From Pseudonocardia halophobica (lineage in GTDB: Bacteria; Actinomycetota; Actinomycetes; Mycobacteriales; Pseudonocardiaceae): DNA of 42,009 nt. A model generated the notes under the pieces. It had not been told where the DNA came from. It was given only the letters and a program-made list of their open reading frames with translations, and did not search any database. How positions within the stretch are numbered: position 1 is the stretch's first letter; every line of letters begins with the position of its first letter. Below are positions 7,817 through 17,481 of this stretch, in pieces. The stretch lies in contig NZ_BSFQ01000049.1 of the NCBI RefSeq assembly GCF_027922425.1, forward strand, positions 1 to 42,009, written 5' to 3'. The translations under genes were made by a program, and so were the position numbers.

Positions 7817-9780
7817 GCGAACCTCACCGCCAGCAGGGCCGCGACGACGAACACGCTGCCGCCCAGCATCGAGAGCGCGTAGGAGCGCACGAACCCGGTC
7901 TGCAGCCGTCTCAACCGGGCCGACCCGCCGCCGAGGCCGGCGGCCAGGCCGTTGACCAGCCCGTCGACGCCCCTGTTGTCGAGGAAGACCAGCGCCCGGG
8001 TGAGCCAGATGCCCGGCCGCTCGATGACGCTCTCGTTGACGGCGTTGGCGTAGAGGTCCCGCCGGGCGGCGCGGACCGGCAGCGAGACCGGCTCGGGCCG
8101 CTCCACCGGCGTCGGGCGGCGGCCGACCACGAGGTAGGCCACCAGCACGCCGAGCGCCGAGAAGGCCAGGACCAGCCACGGGACCAGCGCGTGCGGCAGC
8201 ACCCCGTGCGTGGACTCCTCCAGCTCGCCGAGCGAGGGCGCCAGCCACTGGTTCAGCCCGACGGCGCTGAGCACGAAGCCGGCGAACACCGAGCCGATCG
8301 CCAGCAGGATCATCGGCCCGGTCATCACCGGCGGCGACTCGTGCGGGTGGTAGTGCTCGCCGTTCGGTGCGGTGAGCTTCTGCCACCGCTCCTCGCCGAA
8401 GAACGTCATGATCATCAGGCGGGTCATGTAGAAGGCGGTGAGCCCGGCGGCCAGGGTCGCCGCGCCGCCGTACACCCAGCCCTGCCAACCCTCCTGCCCG
8501 AACGCGGCCTCGATGATCGCGTCCTTCGAGAAGTACCCGGACAGGAACGGGAAGCCGATCAGCGCGAGGTAGCCGAGGCCGAACGTCACGAACGTGATCG
8601 GCATCCGCCGGCCGAGGCCGCCGAAGTGCCGCATGTTCACGTCGTCGTTCATGGCGTGCATGACCGACCCGGCCCCGAGGAACAGCCCGGCCTTGAAGAA
8701 GCCGTGCGTGAGCAGGTGGAAGATGCCGAGCGCGTAGCCCGCCGGGCCGAGCCCGACGGCCAGGATCATGTACCCGATCTGGCTGACCGTGGAGTAGGCG
8801 AGCACCTTCTTGATGTCGTCGTAGGCGCAGCCGATGATCGCCCCGATCAGCAGCGTGACCACCCCGATCAGCGCGACGACCACTCGTCCGGTCGCGCTGA
8901 GGTCGTAGATCGGGTTCGTGCGGGCGATGAGGTAGACGCCCGCGGTGACCATGGTGGCCGCGTGGATGAGCGCGGAGACCGGGGTCGGGCCCTCCATCGC
9001 GTCCGGGAGCCACGCCTGCAGCGGGAACTGGCCGGACTTGCCGCACGCGCCGAGCAGCAGCAGGAGCGTGATCGCCAGGATCGTGCCGCCGCCGAGCTCG
9101 CCGATGCGGGCGAAGACCTCGGTGTACTGCAGCGTCCCGAGCTCCAGCCAGAGCAGGAAGATCGCGAGGGCCAGCCCGACGTCGCCGACCCGGTTCATCA
9201 GGAAGGCCTTCTTCGCGGCCGTCGCCGCCGAGGGGCGGTCCTGGTAGAAGCCGATGAGCAGGTACGACGCCAGGCCGACGCCCTCCCACCCGAGGTACAG
9301 CAGCACGAAGTTGTTGCCGAGGACCAGGACGAGCATGGCCGCGACGAACAGGTTGAGCTGCGCGAAGAAGCGCCGCCGGCTGGAGTCCGACGAGGGCTCG
9401 GCGCCCTCGTGCGGTGCCATGTACCCCACCGAGTAGATGTGGATCAGCGACCCGACACCGGTGATGAGCAGCACGAACGTCAGCGACAGCGGGTCGATGC
9501 GGAGCCCGAAGTCCACGTCGAGCGTGCCGGAGGCGATCCAGGAGTACAGCGACACCTCGGTGGTGCGCTGCTCGGGGGCCACGCCCAGGGTCTGGACGAA
9601 GATCACCACGCCCAGCGCGAACGACGCGAGCACGGAGCCGACGCCGAGCCAGTGGCCCCACGCGTTCGCGCGCTTCCCGGCCAGGAACAGCACCACCGCG
9701 CTGAGGGCGGGGATCGCGAAGAGCAGCCAGGCCGCCGACGCGGCGCCACCCGCCGGCAGCACCTCAGGGGGAGCGGTCAT
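7813..9780 (-). CDS. nuoL: NADH-quinone oxidoreductase subunit L
   Basis: Largest antiporter-like subunit of complex I, 655 residues, whose C-terminal amphipathic lateral helix runs along the membrane arm in known structures. Conserved segments include LYLGWEGVGLASYLLIGF, FPLQAWLPDAMEGPTPVSA and IHAATMVTAGVYL. The long C-terminal extension after about residue 500 contains the polar, helical region expected for the lateral helix. The start is ATG at 9780, eleven bases after the nuoK stop. The stop overlaps the nuoM start by four bases. Confidence 0.96.
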   Translation of the reverse strand: MTAPPEVLPAGGAASAAWLLFAIPALSAVVLFLAGKRANAWGHWLGVGSVLASFALGVVIFVQTLGVAPEQRTTEVSLYSWIASGTLDVDFGLRIDPLSLTFVLLITGVGSLIHIYSVGYMAPHEGAEPSSDSSRRRFFAQLNLFVAAMLVLVLGNNFVLLYLGWEGVGLASYLLIGFYQDRPSAATAAKKAFLMNRVGDVGLALAIFLLWLELGTLQYTEVFARIGELGGGTILAITLLLLLGACGKSGQFPLQAWLPDAMEGPTPVSALIHAATMVTAGVYLIARTNPIYDLSATGRVVVALIGVVTLLIGAIIGCAYDDIKKVLAYSTVSQIGYMILAVGLGPAGYALGIFHLLTHGFFKAGLFLGAGSVMHAMNDDVNMRHFGGLGRRMPITFVTFGLGYLALIGFPFLSGYFSKDAIIEAAFGQEGWQGWVYGGAATLAAGLTAFYMTRLMIMTFFGEERWQKLTAPNGEHYHPHESPPVMTGPMILLAIGSVFAGFVLSAVGLNQWLAPSLGELEESTHGVLPHALVPWLVLAFSALGVLVAYLVVGRRPTPVERPEPVSLPVRAARRDLYANAVNESVIERPGIWLTRALVFLDNRGVDGLVNGLAAGLGGGSARLRRLQTGFVRSYALSMLGGSVFVVAALLAVRFA

Positions 9781-9791
9781 CGATGAGGCTC

Positions 9792-10091
9792 CTAGTACTT
9801 CAGCAGGTTCGCGTCGTCCACGGAGGACGAACGACGGGTCCGGAAGATCGACATGATGATGGCCAGCCCGACCACCACCTCGGCCGCGGCGACGACCATG
9901 ACGAAGAACGCCATGACCTGGCCGTCGAGCTGGCCGTTGATGCGGGCGAAGGTCACCAGCGACAGGTTCACCGCGTTGAGCATCAGCTCGATGCACATGA
10001 ACACGACGATCGCGTTGCGGCGCACCAGCACCCCGATCGCGCCGACGGTGAACAGCAGCCCGGAGAGCAGCAGGTAGTTGGTGGGGCTCAT
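9792..10091 (-). CDS. nuoK: NADH-quinone oxidoreductase subunit K
   Basis: Small three-helix membrane subunit of complex I, 99 residues, the usual length. Both conserved membrane glutamates of the proton path are present: one in MCIELMLNAVNL (helix 2) and one in VVAAAEVVVGLAI (helix 3). The ATG at 10091 overlaps the nuoJ stop by four bases. Confidence 0.96.
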   Translation of the reverse strand: MSPTNYLLLSGLLFTVGAIGVLVRRNAIVVFMCIELMLNAVNLSLVTFARINGQLDGQVMAFFVMVVAAAEVVVGLAIIMSIFRTRRSSSVDDANLLKY

Positions 10092-10957
10092 GCGCGCTCC
10101 TCCTCGCCACCCGTGGCGGCGCCCGTGGTCCGCGCCTCGGTCCCCGCGCTCTCCGGCTCGGCCCGCCGCCCGTCGGTGAGGGCGTGCGCGTCGGCCGGGG
10201 GCCGCGGGTGCTCGTCGACCTCGTGGCCCTCGATGATCTCGGAGAGCGACTCGCGGGCGATCGAGCCGTCCGGCAGCAGCGCCGGCACCGCCACCGAGTT
10301 GGCCGTGGCGTAGACGCCGGGGCCGGGCAGCGGCGAGACGCGGGCGTGCTCGCCGCGCAGCCGCGCGATGACGGTGGCCCGCTGGCCGAGCTTGGCCTTC
10401 GGCTTCTTCTGCGCGAAGGCCAGCACGATCGCGCCCAGCGCGGCGGTGATCAGCAGCGCCGAGGTGAGCTCGAAGGGCAGCAGGTAGTCCGTGAAGACCA
10501 GCCGCCCGATGCCCGGGAGGTTGCCGTTCGACGCCGCCACACCGAGCCCGGCGGACGGGATCGCGAAGGCCGCGCGGCCGACGCCGGCGACCAGCAGCAA
10601 CGCGAACGCCAGGCCGAGCAGCACCGCCGCGACCCGCTGGCCGCGCAGCACCTCGACCACCGAGTCCGAGCTGTCCCGGCCCACCAGCATGAGCACGAAC
10701 AGGAACAGCATCATCACGGCGCCCGTGTACACGATGATCTGCACGAACCCGAGGAAGGGCGCCTGCTGCATCAGGTAGAACACGGCCAGCGAGAGCATGG
10801 TCAGCACCAGGAACAGCGCCGAGTGCACCGCGTTCCGGGCGAGGACCATCGCGATGGCCGCGGCCAGTGCGACCGGCCCGAGGATCCAGAAGACGACCGC
10901 CTCGCCCACCCCGGCGTCGCCGGCGGTGGAGGCGGCCTGTGCCAGCAGCGCGGTCAT
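10088..10957 (-). CDS. nuoJ: NADH-quinone oxidoreductase subunit J
   Basis: Membrane subunit of complex I, 289 residues. The first roughly 170 residues form the five-helix core with the conserved segment IVYTGAVMMLFLFVLML, the helix containing the pi-bulge in solved structures. The remaining C-terminal part is hydrophilic (charged, Ala/Glu-rich, ending TGGEEERA), an extension seen in many actinobacterial NuoJ proteins and absent from the shorter E. coli form. The ATG start at 10957 overlaps the nuoI stop by four bases, and the stop overlaps nuoK. Confidence 0.95.
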   Translation of the reverse strand: MTALLAQAASTAGDAGVGEAVVFWILGPVALAAAIAMVLARNAVHSALFLVLTMLSLAVFYLMQQAPFLGFVQIIVYTGAVMMLFLFVLMLVGRDSSDSVVEVLRGQRVAAVLLGLAFALLLVAGVGRAAFAIPSAGLGVAASNGNLPGIGRLVFTDYLLPFELTSALLITAALGAIVLAFAQKKPKAKLGQRATVIARLRGEHARVSPLPGPGVYATANSVAVPALLPDGSIARESLSEIIEGHEVDEHPRPPADAHALTDGRRAEPESAGTEARTTGAATGGEEERA

Positions 10958-11511
10958 CGGACCTGCTCCCCCACCGGCTCGCCCGGCACGTCCTCACCCG
11001 CGGCGGACTTCCGCGCCAGGACCGGGCCCTGCACGTAGTAGTCCTGCTCGTCCGCGCCGAGGCGCATCGGGTGCGGCGGCTGTTCCATCCCCGGCAGCAG
11101 CGGCGCCAGCAGCTGCTCCTTGGTGTAGATGAGGTCCTGCCGGTTGTCGTCGGCGAGCTCGTAGAAGTTCGTCATCGTGAGCGAGCGCGTGGGGCACGCC
11201 TCGATGCAGAGCCCGCAGCCGATGCAGCGCAGGTAGTTGATCTGGTAGATCGCGCCGTAGCGCTCGCCCGGGGAGTACCGCGCCTCCTCGGTGTTGTCCC
11301 CGCCCTCGACGTAGATCGCGTCGGCCGGGCAGGCCCAGGCGCACAGCTCGCAGCCCACGCACTTCTCCAGCCCGTCCGGGTGCCGGTTGAGCTGGTGCCG
11401 GCCGTGGTAGCGCGGCGCGGCGGGCGGGAAGTCCTCGGGGTACTCCTCGGTGACGACCTTCTTGAACATCGTCGAGAAGGTGACGCCGAAGCCCTTGAAG
11501 AACTCGAACAT
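10954..11511 (-). CDS. nuoI: NADH-quinone oxidoreductase subunit I (two 4Fe-4S clusters)
   Basis: Ferredoxin-like peripheral-arm subunit, 185 residues, carrying electrons between the NuoG chain and the terminal cluster in NuoB. Both CxxCxxCxxxCP motifs are intact: C51, C54, C57, C61 and C96, C99, C102, C106. The N terminus (MFEFFKGFGVTFSTMF) is the amphipathic region that packs against the membrane arm. It starts three bases after the nuoH stop. Confidence 0.97.
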   Translation of the reverse strand: MFEFFKGFGVTFSTMFKKVVTEEYPEDFPPAAPRYHGRHQLNRHPDGLEKCVGCELCAWACPADAIYVEGGDNTEEARYSPGERYGAIYQINYLRCIGCGLCIEACPTRSLTMTNFYELADDNRQDLIYTKEQLLAPLLPGMEQPPHPMRLGADEQDYYVQGPVLARKSAAGEDVPGEPVGEQVR

Positions 11512-11514
11512 CGT

Positions 11515-12813
11515 CTACTCCTCCTCCTTCCCGGTGAGCGCACCGGCGGGCTGTCGCCGCTCGACGGGCCGGCGCCGCTTCGGCGCCGAAGGGACCTTCA
11601 GGTCCAGCGGCGGCACCGGGTAGTCCGACGCGACCTCGACCTCCTGGTCCGGCGTCCCGCGGTCCGGCAGCAGGAAGGCGACCGCGAGGATCGCCAGGAT
11701 CACGATGCCGATCGTGATCAGCAGCGCCGCGGTGGACTCGCCGCCCGTGCTGTTGCGGTAGGCGCGGATCGCGAAGATCACCAGGATCCAGCCGAGGCTG
11801 ACCGGGACCAGCACCTTCCAGCCCAGCTTCATGAACTGGTCGTAGCGGAAGCGGGGCAGCGTGCCGCGCAGCCAGATGAAGACGAACAGGAAGATCAGCG
11901 TCTTGATCAGGAACGCGACGAACATCAGCCAACCGTTGTCGTTGAACGACGACAGCGGCCAGGGCCAGCGCCCACCGCCCAGGAACAGCGTGGTCGCCAT
12001 GGCCGAGACCGTGACCATGTTGACGTACTCGGCCAGGAAGAAGAGCGCGAACTTCAGGCTCGTGTACTCGGTGTGGAAGCCGCCGACCAGCTCGGACTCC
12101 GCCTCCGGCAGGTCGAACGGCGCCCGGTTCGTCTCGCCGACCATGGCGACCACGAAGACCACGAAGCTCGGGATGAGCAGGTAGAAGTACCAACCCGAGC
12201 CCTGCGCGGCCACGATGTCGGCGGTGGACATCGACCGCGCGTAGAGCACGACCGCGACCACCGACAGGCCGAGCGCGATCTCGTAGGAGATCACCTGCGC
12301 GGCCGAGCGCAGCGCGCCGAGCAGCGAGTACGGCGAGCCGGAGGCCCAGCCGCCGAGCACGATGCCGTAGACGCCGATCGACGAGCAGGCCAGCACCACC
12401 AGCACGCCGACCGGCAGGTCGACCAGCTGCAGGACCGTGCGCTCGCCGAAGATCGAGACCTCGCCGCCGAACGGGATGACCGAGAAGGCGAGGAAGGCCG
12501 GGATCGTCGAGATCACCGGGGCGATGAAGTAGACCTTCTTGTCGGCGAGGACCGGCATGATGTCCTCTTTGAAGGCCAGCTTGAGCCCGTCGGCCAGCGA
12601 CTGCAGCCAGCCGTTGGGGCCCACCCGGTTCGGTCCCGGACGCTGCTGCATCCGGGCCACGACCTTGCGCTCCCAGTTGATCATGAACAGGGTCAGCACC
12701 ACGCCGACCGCGAACAGCACGACGACCTTGAGGACCACCAGCCAGAGCGGGTCGTCCGCCAGCAGCTGCTGGGTGCGCGTCATGCCGTCGACGGGGTCGA
12801 TCGCCGGGTTCAC
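11515..12813 (-). CDS. nuoH: NADH-quinone oxidoreductase subunit H
   Basis: Membrane subunit of complex I that helps form the quinone-binding chamber, 432 residues. Conserved segments are present: the RPGPNRVGPNGWLQ loop and the acidic E-channel loop VGETNRAPFDLPEAESELVGGF, followed by HTEYTSLKFALFFLAEY. The C-terminal 60 or so residues are a polar, Arg/Pro-rich extension typical of actinobacteria. The start overlaps the nuoG stop by four bases. Confidence 0.96.
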   Translation of the reverse strand: MNPAIDPVDGMTRTQQLLADDPLWLVVLKVVVLFAVGVVLTLFMINWERKVVARMQQRPGPNRVGPNGWLQSLADGLKLAFKEDIMPVLADKKVYFIAPVISTIPAFLAFSVIPFGGEVSIFGERTVLQLVDLPVGVLVVLACSSIGVYGIVLGGWASGSPYSLLGALRSAAQVISYEIALGLSVVAVVLYARSMSTADIVAAQGSGWYFYLLIPSFVVFVVAMVGETNRAPFDLPEAESELVGGFHTEYTSLKFALFFLAEYVNMVTVSAMATTLFLGGGRWPWPLSSFNDNGWLMFVAFLIKTLIFLFVFIWLRGTLPRFRYDQFMKLGWKVLVPVSLGWILVIFAIRAYRNSTGGESTAALLITIGIVILAILAVAFLLPDRGTPDQEVEVASDYPVPPLDLKVPSAPKRRRPVERRQPAGALTGKEEE

Positions 12814-15275
12814 CGGGCACCTCCGAGAGCACCGGCCGGGGCGACCCGGACCAGCGCGCCGTGCCCGACCCCGAGGGTGCTGCGCACCGCCGAGCCGGGC
12901 GAGTTCGCCGGGAGCCAGACCACGCCGTCGGGCAGGTCCGCCAGCTCGACCTGCAGCGTGATCGCGCCGCGGTCGGTGGCGACGCCGGCCGCCTCGCCCT
13001 CCACCAGGCCGAGCCGCTCGGCCGTGGCGGCGTTGGTGCGCACCCGCGGCGGGCGGGCGGTGCCGGCCAGTGCGGGCTCGTCGACGAGGAGCGAGCCCTC
13101 GTCGATCAGCTGCCGCCAGGTGGCCAGGACGGCCTGCCCGACCTGCGCCGGACGCGGCGTGTGCCCGGGCTCGGCCGTCGGCGCGGCGGCGGAGCCGGTG
13201 TACCGGCCGAGCCGCTCGAGATCGCCCGCGGAGGCCGCCGGCGTCTGCGTGAACAGGTCCGCGTCCATCTCGACGGCCAGGGTGTCGAGCACCCGGCAGT
13301 CCGGCAGGACACCGCTGGCGTCGAGCGTGACGCCGAACGGGCGGCGGCGGCCCTCCCAGTTGAGGTAGCTGCCCTCGCGCTGGGCGTCGGGCGCCACCGG
13401 GAGCACGACGTCGGCGCGCTCGGTGACCGCCGAGGCGTGCAGCTCCAGGCTGACCAGGAAGCCGACCTTCTCCAGCGCCGCGAGCGCGACCGCCGGATCG
13501 GTCAGGTCGTGCGGGTCGACCCCGCCGACGACCAGCGCGGACAGCTCGCCGGCGGCGGCCGCGGCCACGATCTCGTCCGTGCTGCGGCCCGGGCCCGCGG
13601 GCAGCGACCCCTCCGGCAGCCCCCAGGCCCGCTCGACCTCGGCGCGGGCCGCCGCGTCGGTGACCGGGCGGCCGCCGGGCAGCAGGGTCGGGACGGCGCC
13701 GGCCTCCAGGGCGCCCCGGTCGCCGGCCCGGCGCGGGATCCAGGCGACCTTCGCGCCGGTCCGGGTGGCCAGCGCGGCGACGGCCGAGTGCAGGCCGGGC
13801 ACCTCGGCGGCGCGGTCGCCGACGAGGATCACCGCGCCCGCCGCGGACAGGGCGTCGACCAGCTCCTTGCCGGCGTCGTCCGTGGCGGTCATGAGCTCGC
13901 GCAGCACCGCGGCCTCGGCGCCCGGCACCGACCGGACGAGCGTGGCCTTGGTCTTACGGGCGCCCTCGGTGGTCCACTGGCCGAGCTGGAAGACCTTCTG
14001 CCCCCGCTTGCGCACGGCCTTGCGGATGCGGAGGAAGACGATGCCCGCCTCCTCCTCGAGGTCCAGCCCGACCGTGAGGACGGACGGCGCGGCCTCGACC
14101 GCGGCGAAGCCGACGCCGGTCTCGGGGGTGGTGCCCAGCGTGGTGGTGAGGAACTCCAGCTCCTCGGCGCTGTGCGGGCGGGCCCGGAAGTCGACGTCGT
14201 GGGTGCCGGCGGCGACGCGCGCGAACTTGGCGTAGGCGTAGGCGTCCTCGACGGTCAGCCGGCCGCCGGCCAGCACGCCGATGCCCCGCCGCGCCCGCGC
14301 GGCGAGCAGGCCCTCGGCGGCGATCCGCAGCGCCTCGGTCCAGGAGGCCTCGACCAGCTGGCCCGACGCGTCCCGGACGAGCGGGCGGGTGATCCGCTCC
14401 TTGGACTGCAGGTACCGGAAGGCGAACCGGCCCTTGTCGCAGTTCCACTCCTCGTTGACCTCGGGGTCGTTGCCCGCGAGCCGGCGCATGACCGTGCCGC
14501 GCCGGGAGTCGTTGCGCTGCGCGCAGCCGGAGCTGCAGTGCTCGCACACGCTCGGGGTGGAGCGCAGGTCGAACGGCCGCGAGCGGAACCGGTAGGCCGC
14601 GCTCGTCAGGGCGCCGACCGGGCAGATCTGGATCGTGTTGCCGGAGAAGTAGCTCTGGAAGGGCTTGTCCTCGGCGGTGCCGATCTGCTGGTTCGCGCCA
14701 CGCTCGAGCAGGTCGATGAACGGGTCGCCGGCGATCTGCTCGGAGAAGCGGGTGCAGCGCTGGCAGAGCACGCAGCGCTCGCGGTCCAGCAGCACCTGGG
14801 AGCTGATCGGCAGCGGCTTGGGGAAGGTCCGCTTGGTCTCGACGAACCGGGAGTCCGTGCGGCCCGAGGACATCGCCTGGTTCTGCAGCGGGCACTCGCC
14901 GCCCTTGTCGCAGATCGGGCAGTCCAGCGGGTGGTTGATGAGCAGCAGCTCCATCACACCCTGCTGAGCCTTGTCGGCCACCGGCGAGGTGTGCTGGGTC
15001 TTGACCACCATCCCGTCGGCCACGGTCATGGTGCAGCTGGCCTGCGGCTTCGGCATCGGCCGGCCGCCCATCTCCACCTCGACCAGGCACTGCCGGCAGG
15101 CGCCTGCCGGGTCGAGCAGCGGGTGGTCGCAGAACCGCGGGACGATGATCCCCAGCCGCTCGCAGGTGCGGATGAGGATCTCGCCCTTGGGCGCGTCGAC
15201 CTCGATGCCGTCGATGGTCAGCCGCACGTGGCCCTCGGGGACGGGGGCCTTCTCGTTCTCGGGAGCGAGTGTCAT
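12810..15275 (-). CDS. nuoG: NADH-quinone oxidoreductase subunit G (Fe-S, molybdopterin-like fold)
   Basis: Largest peripheral-arm subunit, 821 residues. The N-terminal domain has the 2Fe-2S site (C49, C60, C63, C81), the HxxxCxxC site H115/C119/C122/C128 and the 4Fe-4S site C168/C171/C174/C218. The next domain carries C244, C247, C251 and C279, the pattern that binds the extra off-path N7 cluster found in some bacteria. The rest is a molybdopterin-oxidoreductase fold, more divergent and without a visible cofactor requirement. The ATG at 15275 overlaps the nuoF stop by four bases; the open frame upstream of it lies within nuoF and is not used. Confidence 0.95.
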   Translation of the reverse strand: MTLAPENEKAPVPEGHVRLTIDGIEVDAPKGEILIRTCERLGIIVPRFCDHPLLDPAGACRQCLVEVEMGGRPMPKPQASCTMTVADGMVVKTQHTSPVADKAQQGVMELLLINHPLDCPICDKGGECPLQNQAMSSGRTDSRFVETKRTFPKPLPISSQVLLDRERCVLCQRCTRFSEQIAGDPFIDLLERGANQQIGTAEDKPFQSYFSGNTIQICPVGALTSAAYRFRSRPFDLRSTPSVCEHCSSGCAQRNDSRRGTVMRRLAGNDPEVNEEWNCDKGRFAFRYLQSKERITRPLVRDASGQLVEASWTEALRIAAEGLLAARARRGIGVLAGGRLTVEDAYAYAKFARVAAGTHDVDFRARPHSAEELEFLTTTLGTTPETGVGFAAVEAAPSVLTVGLDLEEEAGIVFLRIRKAVRKRGQKVFQLGQWTTEGARKTKATLVRSVPGAEAAVLRELMTATDDAGKELVDALSAAGAVILVGDRAAEVPGLHSAVAALATRTGAKVAWIPRRAGDRGALEAGAVPTLLPGGRPVTDAAARAEVERAWGLPEGSLPAGPGRSTDEIVAAAAAGELSALVVGGVDPHDLTDPAVALAALEKVGFLVSLELHASAVTERADVVLPVAPDAQREGSYLNWEGRRRPFGVTLDASGVLPDCRVLDTLAVEMDADLFTQTPAASAGDLERLGRYTGSAAAPTAEPGHTPRPAQVGQAVLATWRQLIDEGSLLVDEPALAGTARPPRVRTNAATAERLGLVEGEAAGVATDRGAITLQVELADLPDGVVWLPANSPGSAVRSTLGVGHGALVRVAPAGALGGAR

Positions 15276-16630
15276 GCGGGGGCTCCGCTCAGCTCGGTGT
15301 CGGCCGCCCGTTCCACGTCCGCCAGCTGGGCGGGCCTCGCGACCGCGGGCTGCTCGGCGATCAGGTCCAGGAACTCCTGGCGGAAGTACTTGATCCCGCT
15401 GGTGATCGGGCTCGTGGCGCCGTCGCCCAGCGCGCAGAAGGAGCGGCCGAGGATGTTGTCGCAGACGTCGAGCATGGTCTCGACGTCCTCGGCGGTGCCC
15501 TCGCCGTGCACCATCCGCTCCAGGATCTGCACCAGCCAGTAGGTGCCCTCCCGGCACGGCGTGCACTTGCCGCAGCTCTCGTGCTTGTAGAACTCGGTCC
15601 ACTTCATGACCGCCCACGGCACGGAGACGGTCTCGTTGAAGACCTGCACCGCGGTGGTGCCGAGCATGGAGCCCGCGCCGGCCGCGCCCTCGAAGTCCAG
15701 GGGGACGTCGAGGTGCTCGGCGGTGAACATCGGGGTCGAGCTGCCGCCGGGCGTCCAGAACTTGAGCGGGATCCCGTCCTTCATCCCGCCGGCCAGCTCC
15801 AGCAGCGTGCGCAGCGTGATGCCCATCGGGGCCTCGTACTGCCCGGGCCGCTCGACGTGCCCCGACACCGAGTAGATCTTCGGGCCCGGGGACTTCTCCG
15901 AGCCCATGGTGCGGAACCAGTCCGAGCCGCCGGCCACGATGAACGGCACCGACGCGATGGTCTCCACGTTGTTGACCACCGTGGGCGACGCGTACAGGCC
16001 GGCCGTGGCGGGGAAGGGCGGCTTGAGCCGGGGCTGGCCGCGGCGGCCCTCGAGCGAGTCGAGCAGTGCCGTCTCCTCGCCGCAGATGTACGCGCCCGCG
16101 CCGGCGTGCACCACGATGTCCAGGTCGAACCCGGTCCCGAGGATGTCCTTGCCCAGGTAGCCCTTGGCGTAGGCCTCGGCCACCGCCGCGCGGACCCGGC
16201 GGATCGGGTGCAGGGCCTCCCCGCGCACGTAGATCGCGCAGAAGTTCGCGCGGATCGCGTAGCTGGTGATCACGCAGCCCTCGATGAGCGAGTGCGGGTC
16301 CGCCATCATCGTCGGGATGTCCTTGCAGGTCCCTGGCTCGCCCTCGTCGGCGTTGACCACCAGGTACTTCGGCTTGGCGCCCGGGCCCTCGGCGCCCTGC
16401 GGGATGAAGGACCACTTCATGCCCGTGGGGAAGCCGGCGCCGCCGCGGCCGCGCAGGCCGGAGTCCTTCACCAGCGTGATCAGCTGGTCCGGGTGCGCCG
16501 CCAGGGCGGTGCGCAACGCCCGGTAGCCGCCGGTCCGCTCGTAGGTCTCCAGCGTCCAGGACCGCTCCTCGGACCACCGGCGGGTGAGGACCGGGGTGAG
16601 GGTGTCCGGTGTGATCTCGGTGCCTGTCAT
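15272..16630 (-). CDS. nuoF: NADH-quinone oxidoreductase subunit F (NADH/FMN site)
   Basis: NADH dehydrogenase flavoprotein of 452 residues that takes hydride from NADH onto FMN and passes electrons to its 4Fe-4S cluster. The glycine-rich nucleotide-binding segment RGRGGAGFPTG is at 60-70, the flavin-binding GAGAYICGEETALLDSLEG follows near 180-205, and the cluster ligands are C353, C356, C359 (SCGKCTPC) and C399. The start is one base downstream of the nuoE stop. Confidence 0.97.
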   Translation of the reverse strand: MTGTEITPDTLTPVLTRRWSEERSWTLETYERTGGYRALRTALAAHPDQLITLVKDSGLRGRGGAGFPTGMKWSFIPQGAEGPGAKPKYLVVNADEGEPGTCKDIPTMMADPHSLIEGCVITSYAIRANFCAIYVRGEALHPIRRVRAAVAEAYAKGYLGKDILGTGFDLDIVVHAGAGAYICGEETALLDSLEGRRGQPRLKPPFPATAGLYASPTVVNNVETIASVPFIVAGGSDWFRTMGSEKSPGPKIYSVSGHVERPGQYEAPMGITLRTLLELAGGMKDGIPLKFWTPGGSSTPMFTAEHLDVPLDFEGAAGAGSMLGTTAVQVFNETVSVPWAVMKWTEFYKHESCGKCTPCREGTYWLVQILERMVHGEGTAEDVETMLDVCDNILGRSFCALGDGATSPITSGIKYFRQEFLDLIAEQPAVARPAQLADVERAADTELSGAPA

Positions 16631-16631
16631 C

Positions 16632-17450
16632 TCACTTCTCCGGGAGAGGCGGCAGGGCCGGGGGCTCGTCGGGCAGCGCGGGGGCGGCCCAGCCGCGCTC
16701 GGCGGCCAGCGCGGTGCCGCGCAGGGACTCGACCGCGGCGGACGGGCCGGCCACGGCCGCCGCGGCGACCGTCACGTCGTCGGTGAACCCGGCCAGCTCC
16801 AGCTCGACGGTGCGCAGGTCCGTCAGCGGCGCGCCGCGGGTCGGCGGCGGCCTCTCGCCGCGGCGCAGCGCCTCGACGAGCGCGACGGCCGACTCCGGGG
16901 TCTGGTTGTCGTAGTACTCGTAGTTGACCTGCAGGACGGGGCCGAGGTCGCAGGCCGCGAGGCACTCCGCGTGCTCGAGGGTGACCGAGCCGGGGGTGCC
17001 GGGCTCGCCCGCCGTCTCCTCGTGGCCGAGCGGGCGGTCGGGGCCGCCGAGCGCCTCGGTGAGGCTGCGGTAGATGGCGTCGCCGCCGAGCGCCGCGCAC
17101 AACGTGTTCGTGCAGACGCTCACCAGGTGCTCGCCGCACGGGGTGCGCTTGTACATCGTGTAGAAGGTGGCCACCGCGCTGACCTCGGCGGTCGTCAGCT
17201 CCAGCTGCTCGGCGCAGAAGCGGATGCCGTCCTGGCTGACGTACCCCTCCACCGACTGCACGAGGTGCAGCAGCGGCAGGAGCGCGGACCGCGCCACCGG
17301 GTAGCGGGCGATGACCTCCTTCGCCCGCTGCCGGGTCAGCTCGTCGAACGTCGGCGAGACGGGGTGCTGGTCGGGCTGCGCCTCCCAGGTCCGCTCGGCC
17401 GGGGCCGCGGGCCCGGGCAGCTTCTCGGGAGTCCCCTCGGGCAGTGTCAT
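16632..17450 (-). CDS. nuoE: NADH-quinone oxidoreductase subunit E (2Fe-2S, thioredoxin fold)
   Basis: Partner of NuoF with a thioredoxin-like 2Fe-2S domain, 272 residues. Cluster ligands are C113 and C118 (VCTNTLC) and C163 and C167 (ECLAAC). Residues beyond about 200 form an Ala/Pro-rich tail with no cluster residues, longer than in E. coli but of the size seen in actinobacteria. ATG 17450 is chosen because GGAG lies nine bases upstream; an alternative start at 17495 would overlap the end of nuoD and adds an unconserved leader of 15 residues. Confidence 0.93.
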   Translation of the reverse strand: MTLPEGTPEKLPGPAAPAERTWEAQPDQHPVSPTFDELTRQRAKEVIARYPVARSALLPLLHLVQSVEGYVSQDGIRFCAEQLELTTAEVSAVATFYTMYKRTPCGEHLVSVCTNTLCAALGGDAIYRSLTEALGGPDRPLGHEETAGEPGTPGSVTLEHAECLAACDLGPVLQVNYEYYDNQTPESAVALVEALRRGERPPPTRGAPLTDLRTVELELAGFTDDVTVAAAAVAGPSAAVESLRGTALAAERGWAAPALPDEPPALPPLPEK

Positions 17451-17481
17451 CGCGCCACTCCGCTGCGCTCCGTGGACGGTG